A DNA stretch of 64,000 nt, taken from the NCBI GenBank assembly GCA_910579275.1, contig CAJTTO010000009.1:30415-94414 (forward strand), in the 5' to 3' direction. The notes under the pieces are model-generated. The model did no database searches and was not told where the DNA came from. It saw only the letters and a program-made list of their open reading frames with translations. Positions 8,661-16,617 of the stretch are shown one piece after another; positions within the stretch are counted from its first letter, which is position 1, and every line of letters starts with the position of its first letter. The stretch comes from an uncultured Lachnospiraceae bacterium (GTDB lineage Bacteria; Bacillota; Clostridia; Lachnospirales; Lachnospiraceae). Made by a program: the position numbers and the translations under genes.

Positions 8661-9341
8661 ATGAGTGAGTATGATGTAAATCAGGATGCGTCGGACAAGT
8701 ATTCGTTGAGGGGAAGGGTATTCCGGAAGCTCAGGGACAATATACTGAATGGGCAGTATCAGGAAAATGACGAGCTTAGGGAGGCACTGATAGCGGAGGA
8801 ACTTGGTGTCAGCAGGACTCCTGTAAGAGAGGCGTTCCGACAGCTGGAACTCGAAGGACTGATACATATTGTTCCGAATAAGGGGGCATACGTCACAGGA
8901 ATTTCGTCTTCGGATGTGGCTGATATTTACGAGATTCGTTCTCTGCTGGAAGGGTTGTGCGCCAGATGGGCAACGGAAAAAATCACGAAAGATAGGATAG
9001 AGGAGATGGAGGAGGTAATTCTCCTGAGTGAGTTTCATCTTGCTAAGGAGCACTATGAACAGCTGATTGAGCTTGACAATCGTTTTCATATGCAGTTGTA
9101 TGAGGCGTGCGGCAGTAAGATACTCATACATCTGCTGAAGGATTTTCACCAGTATGTACAGCGGCAGCGGCAGCAGACCTTGTCCGACAAGGCAAGAAGT
9201 GCGGCGGCAGTGGAGGAGCATAAAAGCATCATGGAGGCAATCCGTGACGGGAATGCGGAACTTGCGGAAAAGCTTGCGGATGAACATATTTGTAATGCAT
9301 ATAGAAATATGGTAAAATGTGGCTTGAGCATAAAACATTAA
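8661..9341 (+). CDS. GntR-family transcriptional regulator, FCD subfamily
   Basis: About 226 aa. Residues about 10-75 form the winged helix (ALIAEELGVSRTPVREAFRQLELEGLI, the classic GntR signature), and the rest is the all-helical FCD effector domain (EIRSLLEGLCARWA, FHMQLYEACGS, HKSIMEAI). The FCD domain binds carboxylate ligands, usually through metal-held histidines; candidate ligands here are citrate-cycle acids. It lies 14 nt after the synthase gene and before icd, so it most likely regulates this operon through the palindrome at 7163-7186. ATG 8661 follows GGTGAAAGGA; GTG 8652 is the alternative. The last codon runs into the first copy of the repeat at 9334. Confidence 0.88.
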   Translation: MSEYDVNQDASDKYSLRGRVFRKLRDNILNGQYQENDELREALIAEELGVSRTPVREAFRQLELEGLIHIVPNKGAYVTGISSSDVADIYEIRSLLEGLCARWATEKITKDRIEEMEEVILLSEFHLAKEHYEQLIELDNRFHMQLYEACGSKILIHLLKDFHQYVQRQRQQTLSDKARSAAAVEEHKSIMEAIRDGNAELAEKLADEHICNAYRNMVKCGLSIKH

Positions 9342-9474
9342 GAAACGCTAAGGCTGTAAAAGACACAGCCTAAGAGTTTCTAAATGTTTGGAAGAACGCA
9401 AGATCGGCGTTCTTCATAAATGGCAACGTGACAACATTAAGAAACGCTAGGGCTGTAAAAGACACAGCCTAAGA
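9334..9474 (+). repeat. duplicated 42-bp hairpin repeat flanking a third hairpin in the icd leader
   Basis: Copies at 9334-9375 and 9433-9474 differ at one base. Each carries a hairpin AGGCTGT - loop - ACAGCCT (one base of the first arm differs in flank). In copy 1 an outer AGAAAC/GTTTCT pairing extends the stem. Between them, 9391-9415 forms GAAGAACGC - 7-nt loop - GCGTTCTTC. None has a T-run. Copy 1 contains the gntR stop codon, and copy 2 ends 16 nt before icd. This looks like RNA-level control or a processing point between gntR and icd. Confidence 0.75.
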
Positions 9475-9490
9475 ACAGGAGGAGAAGATT

Positions 9491-10696
9491 ATGGCAAAAA
9501 TTCAGATGACGACACCGTTGGTGGAGATGGACGGCGATGAAATGACACGTATTTTGTGGAAGATGATTAAGGATGACCTGATTCTTCCATACATAGACTT
9601 AAAGACAGAATATTATGACCTTGGCCTTGAGCACCGCAATGAGACAAACGATCAGGTTACGGTGGATTCCGCAGAGGCGACCAAAAAGTACGGGGTGGCT
9701 GTAAAATGTGCCACAATCACACCGAATGCCGCGCGAATGACAGAGTACAATCTCAAGGAAATGTGGAAAAGTCCGAACGGAACAATCAGGGCGATGCTTG
9801 ACGGCACGGTATTTCGGGCACCGATTATTGTCAAGGGCATTGATCCGTGTGTAAGGAACTGGGAAAAGCCGATTACGCTTGCGAGACATGCATATGGTGA
9901 TGTCTATAAAAATACCGAGATAAAAGTGCCGGGTGCAGGAAAGGCAGAACTGGTGTTTACGGCGGCGGACGGCACAGAGACAAGGGAGCTGATTCACAAC
10001 TTTACCGATGCGGGAATCATTCAGGGAATGCACAATACGGATAAGTCAATCAGCAGCTTTGCACATGCATGTTTCCAATATGCGCTGGATACAAAACAGG
10101 ATTTGTGGTTTGCGACAAAGGATACGATTTCCAAGAAGTATGACCATAATTTCAAGGATATTTTTCAGGAAATCTATGATGCCAGCTATGATGCGCAGTT
10201 TAAGGCAGCGGGGATTGAATATTTTTACACGTTGATTGATGATGCTGTCGCACGTGTCATGAAGGCAAAGGGAGGCTTTATCTGGGCGTGCAAGAATTAT
10301 GACGGCGATGTTATGAGTGACATGGTAAGCTCAGCCTTTGGTTCCCTTGCGATGATGACTTCCGTGTTGGTATCACCTACCGGCGTATACGAGTATGAGG
10401 CGGCGCATGGTACTGTACAGCGGCATTATTACAAACACCTGAAAGGTGAGGAAACTTCCACAAACTCTGTGGCAACAATCTTTGCATGGACGGGGGCGCT
10501 GAGAAAGCGCGGAGAACTTGACGGCAATATGGAGCTTGTACATTTTGCGGACAAGCTTGACAAGGCGACTGTCAAGACCATCGAGGACGGAAAGATGACG
10601 AAGGATTTGGCTTTAATTACATCATTGAAAGATGTAACAGTTCTAAATAGCGAAGACTTTATCAAGGCGATAAGGGAAACATTTGAGACATTATAA
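9491..10696 (+). CDS. icd: NADP-dependent isocitrate dehydrogenase
   Basis: 401 aa, the length of the homodimeric eukaryotic-like (type II) NADP-IDH family. Visible features: N-terminal PLVEMDGDEMTRILW, substrate-binding Ser/Arg region SPNGTIRAMLDGTVFR, metal Asp region KNYDGDVMSD, and AAHGTVQRHYY near the cofactor site. It converts isocitrate to 2-oxoglutarate + CO2 + NADPH in the cytoplasm. AGGAGGAG lies 6 nt before the ATG. It is separated from gntR by 149 nt of structured leader and closes with a strong terminator. With the upstream synthase it forms the oxidative half of the citrate cycle for glutamate formation. Confidence 0.95.
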   Translation: MAKIQMTTPLVEMDGDEMTRILWKMIKDDLILPYIDLKTEYYDLGLEHRNETNDQVTVDSAEATKKYGVAVKCATITPNAARMTEYNLKEMWKSPNGTIRAMLDGTVFRAPIIVKGIDPCVRNWEKPITLARHAYGDVYKNTEIKVPGAGKAELVFTAADGTETRELIHNFTDAGIIQGMHNTDKSISSFAHACFQYALDTKQDLWFATKDTISKKYDHNFKDIFQEIYDASYDAQFKAAGIEYFYTLIDDAVARVMKAKGGFIWACKNYDGDVMSDMVSSAFGSLAMMTSVLVSPTGVYEYEAAHGTVQRHYYKHLKGEETSTNSVATIFAWTGALRKRGELDGNMELVHFADKLDKATVKTIEDGKMTKDLALITSLKDVTVLNSEDFIKAIRETFETL

Positions 10697-10700
10697 AAAC

Positions 10701-10723
10701 GAGTAGGGGATTTTCCCCTACTC
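10701..10723. terminator. bidirectional terminator between icd and the exonuclease gene
   Basis: GAGTAGGGG - ATTTT - CCCCTACTC, a 9-bp stem with AAAAA on its left, so a T-run forms in the minus-strand transcript; on the plus strand it is followed by CATTTAATTT. The convergent exonuclease gene stops inside it. Confidence 0.7.
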
Positions 10724-11764
10724 ATTTAATTTCAGTTCCGTTATCAGGCTGTTCATTTCATAGTGCAAAAGAATTTCTCTCAGAGCCGCCTTGTCAATAT
10801 GGAGTGCGAAGTCCTCCAGTGACTGAGTGAGCGGAATGTCATCTTTCATTTTTGCAAGCTGGTAGCTTAAATAGACGGTTTCCTTATTTTCCTTTAGTGC
10901 GTTTAGCGGGCTTCGCCCGATGCCAAGGCTGTTCTTCCAGAAATCAGACAGCGCCTTTTCCTTTTTCTTGTTCCCCTCACAATCCTCGATTGCCTGATAG
11001 ATGGCGTCGAGGGAACCGTACTCGTTCACAAGCGGGGCGGCGGCTGAGGACACGCCTTTGCATCCGGGAATGCCGTCTCCGGAGTCGCCTGTGATGGAGA
11101 GCAATGTCACAATGTTTTCAGGGTATACGCCCTCTTCCGCATAGACAATGTCTGCTGTATATTCGAAAATGCCTGCGGGAATAGGCTCGTAACCGTCTTT
11201 CCCTGCAAAAAGACCATATCTTTGCTGCATGTCCCTTGCCTTGTCCTTGTCTGTAACACGCCATAGACGTGTATAATCACTCACAAGCTGGAAATAGTCG
11301 TGATCCTTTGTAATAATGTAAGTTTCGAGATCCGGTGACTCAAATTTTTTGACAAGTGAAGCGGCGAAGTCATCTGCCTCATAATCCTTGTCCATTAAAA
11401 CCTGACAGCCGATTTTTTGCAGCAGCTCCTCCATGGCGATGAACTGTTCCTTTAAGGGCTGGGGTGCTTCCTTTCGGTTGGCTTTATAACTGTCAGCGCC
11501 TAAAATGGTGCGCCGGAAAGTGTCGCGCGACACGTCAAAAGCGATTGCCACATAATCTGGATTTAACTTTTTGTGAAGGGATATCAGTGCTCTGAGCATT
11601 GTAAACAGCGCATTTGTATATTCACCTTTTGATGTCTGTAAAATTTCTTTGTAATGTTTCTCCTTTTCCTCGTCCGTCTTGGCAAACAGAACAGATTTTG
11701 GAAGATTGCCGTAGTATGAAGTACTGAGCATGGAGGAACCATCAATGATCAAAAATTTTTTCAT
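10718..11764 (-). CDS. stand-alone 5'-3' exonuclease (FEN/PIN-H3TH family)
   Basis: 348 aa, homologous to the N-terminal 5'-nuclease domain of DNA polymerase I but encoded alone. Acidic metal-site motifs are visible: LIIDGSSML at the N-terminus, YVAIAFDVSRDTFRR, YEADDFAASL, YIITKDHDYFQL and ITGDSGDGIPG (the H3TH region). The family removes flaps and RNA primers. Compared with stand-alone Firmicute enzymes of about 290-300 aa this one is longer, with extra residues in the YGLFAGKDGYEPIPAGIFEYTAD section before H3TH. Transcribed alone from the minus strand. Confidence 0.85.
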   Translation of the reverse strand: MKKFLIIDGSSMLSTSYYGNLPKSVLFAKTDEEKEKHYKEILQTSKGEYTNALFTMLRALISLHKKLNPDYVAIAFDVSRDTFRRTILGADSYKANRKEAPQPLKEQFIAMEELLQKIGCQVLMDKDYEADDFAASLVKKFESPDLETYIITKDHDYFQLVSDYTRLWRVTDKDKARDMQQRYGLFAGKDGYEPIPAGIFEYTADIVYAEEGVYPENIVTLLSITGDSGDGIPGCKGVSSAAAPLVNEYGSLDAIYQAIEDCEGNKKKEKALSDFWKNSLGIGRSPLNALKENKETVYLSYQLAKMKDDIPLTQSLEDFALHIDKAALREILLHYEMNSLITELKLNE

Positions 11765-11817
11765 GCCTATATTTCTCCTTTATAGAACAAGCTGAACCAT
11801 AATGTAGTGATAGTTCT

Positions 11818-11845
11818 ATTGTACCACAGATTGAGGGGTATACAA
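11818..11845 (-). promoter_or_regulatory. promoter of the exonuclease gene
   Basis: On the minus strand TTGTAT (11840-11845), 16-nt spacer, TACAAT (11818-11823), 54 nt before the start codon; AAAGGAG lies close to the ATG. Confidence 0.5.
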
Positions 11846-11958
11846 CATATTTATTTTGGGGTAGTAGTGGTAGTATTTTCGGCTGCGGCTGTTTCATATT
11901 TGCGGCAATCATATATACTGATAGGTACAGAACGGTTTCCGGAAAGGGGGATGTGGTC

Positions 11959-12654
11959 ATGAAGAAAAAAAGGGAATTATATGAGCGGATGCCTTTGCTT
12001 ATATTCGGCAGTATCTTTCTGCTGATCTTCTTGTTAAGCGTTCTAAAAAAATTCGTGCAAGGTGAGGAATGGCTGGTGTATGCGGATTCGCTGGAGCTGG
12101 TAGTGGCCGACGTCAACGGGCAGGAGCTTACGCTTCGGGATCTGGCGTTTTATATCGCTTATGATGAAATGTTTGTGGAGGAGCAGGCACAGATTTATGA
12201 TGCGGAAGATACGTCAAGGTATTGGAATTTAAAGACAAACAATGTTTATGTGCGGCAGCTTTCCAAACAAAGTGTCATGGAAAAGGCAGTTCATGATGAA
12301 ATTTTTTATCAGTTGGCGATGGCTGAAAAACTGGAGCTGACACAGGAGGAGGAAGTACAATTGTCAAATGTCCAGGATGCATTCTGGGATAATGTGATGG
12401 ACAATGACAAACTCGAAAGGCTCGGTGTCACAGAAAAAGACTTAAACGATACCCTCAGAAAAATAGGATTTGCTCAAAAATATCAGGGAATCTACGCGGC
12501 AGTCCATCAGCTTGATATGGAAGATTTGGAGATTGAAGGGGAGGCTTATAAGATGATGCTGGACGATTATTCGTACCAGATAAAGGAATGGGTCTGGAAC
12601 AAGGTCAATTACGGTGACATTACACTGGTACATAAAAAGGGAATTTACAATTAA
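11959..12654 (+). CDS. membrane-anchored SurA-N-like protein lacking a PPIase domain
   Basis: About 231 aa. A basic N-terminus (MKKKRELYER) precedes one transmembrane helix (LLIFGSIFLLIFLLSVL, residues 12-30). The remaining part is extracytoplasmic, with V-A-D-V-N-G-Q-E-L-T followed by alpha-helical segments that recall the N-terminal chaperone part of SurA/PrsA foldases. No parvulin domain is present. GGGGG 8 nt before ATG 11959 supports that start over GTG 11953. It is monocistronic and ends against a shared hairpin. Possible envelope chaperone; the assignment is only by fold resemblance. Confidence 0.6.
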   Translation: MKKKRELYERMPLLIFGSIFLLIFLLSVLKKFVQGEEWLVYADSLELVVADVNGQELTLRDLAFYIAYDEMFVEEQAQIYDAEDTSRYWNLKTNNVYVRQLSKQSVMEKAVHDEIFYQLAMAEKLELTQEEEVQLSNVQDAFWDNVMDNDKLERLGVTEKDLNDTLRKIGFAQKYQGIYAAVHQLDMEDLEIEGEAYKMMLDDYSYQIKEWVWNKVNYGDITLVHKKGIYN

Positions 12655-12656
12655 AT

Positions 12657-12687
12657 GAAACAGAGCAGTGTACAACTACTCTGTTTC
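12657..12687. terminator. convergent terminator hairpin
   Basis: GAAACAGAG (12657-12665) pairs with CTCTGTTTC (12679-12687). It lies between two convergent genes and overlaps the 3' end of the ABC-F gene. T/A runs are modest. Confidence 0.5.
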
Positions 12688-14586
12688 CGATAATGTTTCC
12701 CATTTTGTGTAAAGCTCTTCGAGTTCTGTCTCGATACGTTCCTTTTCACTGGCAATTTCCTGAAGTCTCACGGAATTTGTCGCAATTTCGGGTTTTGCCA
12801 TTTCTTCATCAAGGGCGGCGTTTCTGTGTTCTAGTGTTTCAATCCGCTCCTCACATTTTTTCAGGTCGTTTTCCCTTTTGCGGAGGATGGCCTGAGTTTC
12901 TTTCTGCTGTTTCCAGTCAAGCTTCTGCGCAGAAGGCTCGTCTGCCGGAACAGAAGCAGCTTTGTCCGAAACTGGCGCAAGGACTTCTTTTTTCTCGAGA
13001 TAATAATCATAATTTCCTATGTAATTGATAAACTCCTGATGTGTAAGCTCGAGAATGCGGCTTGCAGTCTTATTGATAAAATAACGGTCATGGGACACAT
13101 AAAGGACAGTGCCCTCATATGCGTTCAGCGCTGTTTCCAGTATTTCTTTTGACGTAATATCAAGGTGGTTTGTCGGCTCGTCCAGAATCAGGAAATTTGC
13201 TTCTGAAAGCATGAGCTTTGCAAGGGACACACGACCGCGTTCCCCGCCGCTCAGGGCGCTGATTTTCTTGAATACATCCTCTCCCGTGAACAAAAAGGCA
13301 GCAAGTGTGTTGCGAATCTCGGTATTGGTCAGATAGGGGTACGCGTCACTGATTTCCTCAAAAAGCGTTTTCTCCATATGAAGGACATGGTGCTCCTGAT
13401 CATAATACCCGATTTCCACGTTTGCACCGAGCCGTATCGAACCGCTGTCAGGCGGAACCAGCTCGTTGATAATCTTTAAAAGCGTTGTCTTACCCGTACC
13501 GTTATCCCCGATGACTGCAACATGTTCGCCGCGCTTTATCTCAAAGGAAACGTTTTCAAAGAGCATGTGGCTGTCAAATTTTTTGGAAAGACCCTCTATC
13601 TGCATCACATCATTTCCGCTTGTCCTGTGCGGGGTCAGTTTTAGTTTCATGTCGGCCTTTACCTCAGCCGGCTTTTCGAGGCGCTCAATTTTATCCAGCA
13701 TTTTTTCGCGGCTTTCCGCGCGTTTAATTGATTTTTCACGGTTAAACTGTTTGAGCTTGTCAATGACTTCCTCCTGATGCTTTATCTCGCGCTGCTGGTT
13801 CAGATAAGCATGCATCTGCTCGGTGCGGAGGTGCTCCTTCTGGACGGCGTAGTCGGAGTAGTTGCCGTGAAAGGAAGAAACGACGCCGTTGTCAATCTCG
13901 ATGATTTTCGTGGCAATCTTGTCCAGAAAATAGCGGTCGTGTGAGACAATGATTACTGCGCCTTTGTAGTTTAAAAGGTATGTTTCGAGCCATGCGATGG
14001 AGTTGAGATCCAGATGGTTTGTCGGCTCGTCAAGCATGATAAGGTCAGGCTTCTGGAGCAGCAGCTTTCCCAGTGCCACTCGCGTCTTCTGACCTCCGGA
14101 GAGCGTTGCCACTTTCTTGTCAAACTCATCCTCGCCAAAGCCGAGTCCTTTTAGTATTCCTGTGATTTCGCTTTTGCAGGCATAACCGTTCATATCCTCA
14201 AAGCGGTGTGTCAGGTTCGCATATTTTTTTAATAAAAGATCAAGCTCCGCACCTTCCGTTTTCTTCATTTCAAGTTCGGTCTGGCGTATGGACGATTCCA
14301 AGTCAAGAACTTCCTGCTTGACAGTCAGCAGCTCGTCGAAGATTGTGTTTTCGCTGTCCACAGCCTGATGCTGGGCAAGGTAGCCGAAACTTTTGTCCTT
14401 TGCAAATGTCACAAGTCCGCTGTCTGCCGGAAGATTTCCTGTTATAATTTTGAGCAGGGTGGATTTTCCTGCGCCGTTGATGCCGACAATGGCTGCTTTT
14501 TCATAATCTTCGATATGAAAGGATGCGTTTTTTATAACGTGGTTGTCCACAAATGTTTTTTCTATATTATTGCATGATAAAATCAT
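12676..14586 (-). CDS. ABC-F family ATPase (Uup/YdiF-like)
   Basis: 636 aa with two ABC domains and no membrane segments. Domain 1: GINGAGKST, LSGGQKTR, IMLDEPTNHLD. Domain 2: GDNGTGKTT, LSGGERGR, LILDEPTNHLD. The P-site tRNA interaction motif (linker) region around HLRTEQMHAYLNQQREIKHQEEVIDKLKQF joins them, and the last 90 residues form a coiled coil (charged, EERIETLEHRN). ABC-F proteins act on the ribosome as translation factors or antibiotic-resistance proteins. The C-terminal coiled coil favours a Uup/YdiF housekeeping type. GGAGG lies just upstream of the start on the minus strand. Confidence 0.92.
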   Translation of the reverse strand: MILSCNNIEKTFVDNHVIKNASFHIEDYEKAAIVGINGAGKSTLLKIITGNLPADSGLVTFAKDKSFGYLAQHQAVDSENTIFDELLTVKQEVLDLESSIRQTELEMKKTEGAELDLLLKKYANLTHRFEDMNGYACKSEITGILKGLGFGEDEFDKKVATLSGGQKTRVALGKLLLQKPDLIMLDEPTNHLDLNSIAWLETYLLNYKGAVIIVSHDRYFLDKIATKIIEIDNGVVSSFHGNYSDYAVQKEHLRTEQMHAYLNQQREIKHQEEVIDKLKQFNREKSIKRAESREKMLDKIERLEKPAEVKADMKLKLTPHRTSGNDVMQIEGLSKKFDSHMLFENVSFEIKRGEHVAVIGDNGTGKTTLLKIINELVPPDSGSIRLGANVEIGYYDQEHHVLHMEKTLFEEISDAYPYLTNTEIRNTLAAFLFTGEDVFKKISALSGGERGRVSLAKLMLSEANFLILDEPTNHLDITSKEILETALNAYEGTVLYVSHDRYFINKTASRILELTHQEFINYIGNYDYYLEKKEVLAPVSDKAASVPADEPSAQKLDWKQQKETQAILRKRENDLKKCEERIETLEHRNAALDEEMAKPEIATNSVRLQEIASEKERIETELEELYTKWETLSETE

Positions 14587-14654
14587 GGGAACCTCCTAAA
14601 TACATAATCTCTCTTATTATAAGGAATTTGTGAGATAAAAGCAATTGGATAATT

Positions 14655-14797
14655 GTTACAATTCACATCCACGTCAGTTTTTATCGGCATACAAGCTATT
14701 GAGGTGTGAATAATAACAGATTTTGCACACAAAATGCCAAAAGGCAAGCATTTTGGCGCATGATTTCCGCTACTTTGGTGGATATCTGAACAGTAAT
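14655..14797. repeat. MITE-like element A, bounded by GGATAATT
   Basis: A 143-bp non-coding segment flanked on both sides by GGATAATT (14647-14654 and 14798-14805). Its ends are imperfect inverted repeats (GTTACAATTCA at the left; complement of TGAACAGTAAT at the right). The right end, 14761-14796, reappears at 40561-40596 with 33 of 36 bases identical. It also contains the inner hairpin GCCAAAAGGC-like stretch near 14736. No open frame of interest. Together with element B it fills most of the 580-nt gap before rex. Confidence 0.55.
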
Positions 14798-14805
14798 GGA
14801 TAATT

Positions 14806-14942
14806 GTAACAGTTCAGCTCAGGACTTTGCATTTACTGCAAAGTCCGTGAAATAGCGTAGTGGCAGAGACGCATCAAGCCACCACGAAGTGGTTTTGCAT
14901 GGCTTGATGCCTGTAACAGGAAGCCGAAGGCTGAACTGTTAC
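14806..14942. mobile_element. MITE-like element B with 13-bp terminal inverted repeats and 8-bp flanking direct repeats
   Basis: 137 bp. GTAACAGTTCAGC (14806-14818) and its exact complement GCTGAACTGTTAC (14930-14942) form the termini. GGATAATT occurs immediately outside on both sides (14798-14805 and 14943-14950), as a target-site duplication would. The interior contains further palindromes (GGACTTTGCA...TGCAAAGTCC; CATCAAGCCACCAC...GTGG...GGCTTGATG), so the single strand can fold into a cruciform. No transposase is encoded. The right-hand 47 bases recur inverted at 63952-63998. Confidence 0.75.
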
Positions 14943-14970
14943 GGATAATTGACAAATATTCCAAAAAGAA

Positions 14971-14999
14971 TTGACAATCATTTAACAATATTGTATACT
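14971..14999 (+). promoter_or_regulatory. rex promoter with overlapping Rex operator
   Basis: TTGACA (14971-14976), 17-nt spacer, TATACT (14994-14999). The sequence TTGACAATCATTTAACAA (14971-14988) matches the clostridial Rex consensus TTGTTAANNNNTTAACAA at 12 of 14 specified positions, including the whole right half-site. The -35 box is therefore inside the operator, and Rex would repress its own gene when NADH is low. Confidence 0.8.
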
Positions 15000-15167
15000 T
15001 GTGCTATATTCGTTGCTGATTTTTTGGCATATTGTATAACGATTCAGCTGTACAGCCTTGTTTTCTGGTTGTTAGGATGTATGGCGGAGTTTGTTGTAAA
15101 TCATATTTTTCCGGTGGTTTATGTCATTCCGGAAGGAAAGCAATCATATATTAGGAGGTAGATAATC

Positions 15168-15794
15168 GTGGATGATAAGAATATATCACAGGCGGTTGTC
15201 GCGCGGCTTCCCAGATATTACAGATACTTGGGAGATCTGAGGGACAGTGGTATCGAGAGGATATCATCGCAGGACCTGAGTAAACTGATGAATGTCACTG
15301 CGTCACAGATTCGGCAGGACTTTAATAATTTTGGTGGTTTTGGGCAGCAGGGTTACGGCTATAATGTGGAATATTTATATAATGAAATTGCAAAGATACT
15401 TGGACTGAATGAGAAACACAACCTGATTATCATTGGTGCGGGGAATCTTGGTCAGGCGCTTGCAAATTACATGAATTTTGAGCGCAGGGGATTTATCGTA
15501 AAAGGCATTTTTGACAAAAATCCGGATTTGTATGGGAAGGAACTTCGGGGCATTGTTGTTCAGCCGGTGGATAAAATAGAGGATTTTGTGCGGGAAAATG
15601 AGATTGATATCGCAGTGCTCACCATACCAAAGGACGGCGCGGTAAAAACTGCGGAGAAGCTTGTCAAGTGTAATATTAAGGCTATTTGGAACTTTGCGCA
15701 TGTGGATTTGAAAGTGCCGGAAAGCATCGTGGTTGAAAACGTGCATCTTTCCGACAGTCTTATGAAATTGTCATATGGCATAGCAAACCAGTGA
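15168..15794 (+). CDS. rex: redox-sensing transcriptional repressor Rex
   Basis: 208 aa. Residues 1-80 are the winged-helix DNA-binding domain (ARLPRYYRYL, SSQDLSKLMNVTASQIRQDF, GGFGQQGYGY). Residues 81-200 are a Rossmann domain with GAGNLG at 90-95 that binds NAD(H). Rex senses the NADH/NAD+ ratio and represses fermentation and electron-transfer genes under low NADH. Full length is typical of Clostridia. TAGGAGG precedes GTG-GAT; the start codon is GTG at 15168. The leader is about 160 nt and the promoter carries a Rex site. Two genes on, nnr repairs damaged NAD(P)H, which fits a redox-cofactor neighbourhood. Confidence 0.96.
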   Translation: MDDKNISQAVVARLPRYYRYLGDLRDSGIERISSQDLSKLMNVTASQIRQDFNNFGGFGQQGYGYNVEYLYNEIAKILGLNEKHNLIIIGAGNLGQALANYMNFERRGFIVKGIFDKNPDLYGKELRGIVVQPVDKIEDFVRENEIDIAVLTIPKDGAVKTAEKLVKCNIKAIWNFAHVDLKVPESIVVENVHLSDSLMKLSYGIANQ

Positions 15795-15869
15795 TTATAT
15801 TTTAGGAGCTGTATCGGTTCGTATCCTGCAGATCCTTATGGTACGCAATTAGGAAAAGAGGGTGAGAGT

Positions 15870-16526
15870 ATGGGACAGGAGGATGAGGTCTTTCGCGAAG
15901 CGCTGGTAGGCAAGAAGATACCCATTCTGACACTTGACAATCAATGGCATAAGCTGTTTACACAGACTGGGGATAATGATGAAATTCATGATCTTGAGGG
16001 AAGGCTCAATGATATCCTGAAGCGGCAGGGAAAGCTGAATACGGAACTGAAGAGCCTGTCGTCGTTCAAGAAGAAACTCATGCAGGAGATCGTGGACATT
16101 ATGGAGCTTCCTGACAGTTCGGCAAAAGAAAAAAAGATGTCGGAAAATAAGCGTATGATAGAGGAATCGAACCAGAAAATGGACGATTATAATGACGAGC
16201 TTATGGATATCCCGAAACAGATTGACGAGGCAAACTTTGAACTGATGATGGCTACAATGCGTGTCTGCTATGCAAAGATACGGCAGAATGTCCAAGAGAT
16301 TGATGAGATTAATAAATGGGTGTCCGATTTTAAGGTGCAGCTCAAGAGAAAAATCCTCTCAAAGCAGCAGAAAGAAATATGGAATGACGAAATGTATTCC
16401 TACATGCACTCCATATTCGGACCGGATGTCATAGATATGTTTGATATGAAGTATAATCCGCAGAACGTACTAAACAAAGAAAAAGATCTGGTAGACCAGA
16501 AAGAAAAGAATCCCGGGCAGGAGTAG
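15870..16526 (+). CDS. conserved coiled-coil protein of unknown function
   Basis: 218 aa, no signal peptide, no membrane segment. After a short N-terminal segment (FREALVGKKIPILTLDNQWHKL) most of the protein is predicted helical and heavily charged, with heptad-like stretches from about 40 to 165 (DLEGRLNDILKRQGKLNTELK and onward). The C-terminal tail reads YSYMHSIFGPDVIDMFDM. I do not recognise a named family. It lies 75 nt downstream of rex with AGGGTGAGA before the ATG, and ends at its own terminator, so it is probably read from the rex promoter or one nearby. A structural or adaptor role is a guess. Confidence 0.7.
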   Translation: MGQEDEVFREALVGKKIPILTLDNQWHKLFTQTGDNDEIHDLEGRLNDILKRQGKLNTELKSLSSFKKKLMQEIVDIMELPDSSAKEKKMSENKRMIEESNQKMDDYNDELMDIPKQIDEANFELMMATMRVCYAKIRQNVQEIDEINKWVSDFKVQLKRKILSKQQKEIWNDEMYSYMHSIFGPDVIDMFDMKYNPQNVLNKEKDLVDQKEKNPGQE

Positions 16527-16542
16527 CTGTCTGGGATTTTTT
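16511..16542 (+). terminator. Rho-independent terminator of the rex transcript
   Basis: TCCCGGGCAG, loop GAGTAG, CTGTCTGGGA (two G-U pairs) and TTTTTT. The stop codon of the preceding gene is in the loop. Confidence 0.8.
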
Positions 16543-16555
16543 AAAAGATTCTTCC

Positions 16556-16583
16556 TTGTTTTCGCAAAATTATATGGTATACT
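16556..16583 (+). promoter_or_regulatory. promoter of nnr
   Basis: TTGTTT (16556-16561), 16-nt spacer, TATACT (16578-16583), 34 nt before the nnr start. Confidence 0.5.
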
Positions 16584-16617
16584 AAAAATAATAAATCAAG
16601 GAAGGTTGGGAAGGGCT

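Noticed and set aside
8643..9338. 231-codon open frame on the - strand over gntR
   Set aside because: Antisense shadow; Cys/His/Leu-rich composition unlike a real protein, while the + strand frame has clear GntR and FCD motifs.
9391..9415. Hairpin between gntR and icd considered as a terminator
   Set aside because: No T-run follows the GAAGAACGC/GCGTTCTTC stem, so it is reported as part of a structured leader instead.
14655..14942. Remnant of a full insertion sequence with transposase
   Set aside because: Elements are about 140 bp, with no open frame resembling a transposase.
14949..15161. 70-codon + strand frame before rex
   Set aside because: It starts upstream of and across the rex promoter and Rex operator, lacks a ribosome binding site, and has no recognisable family, although it is hydrophobic.
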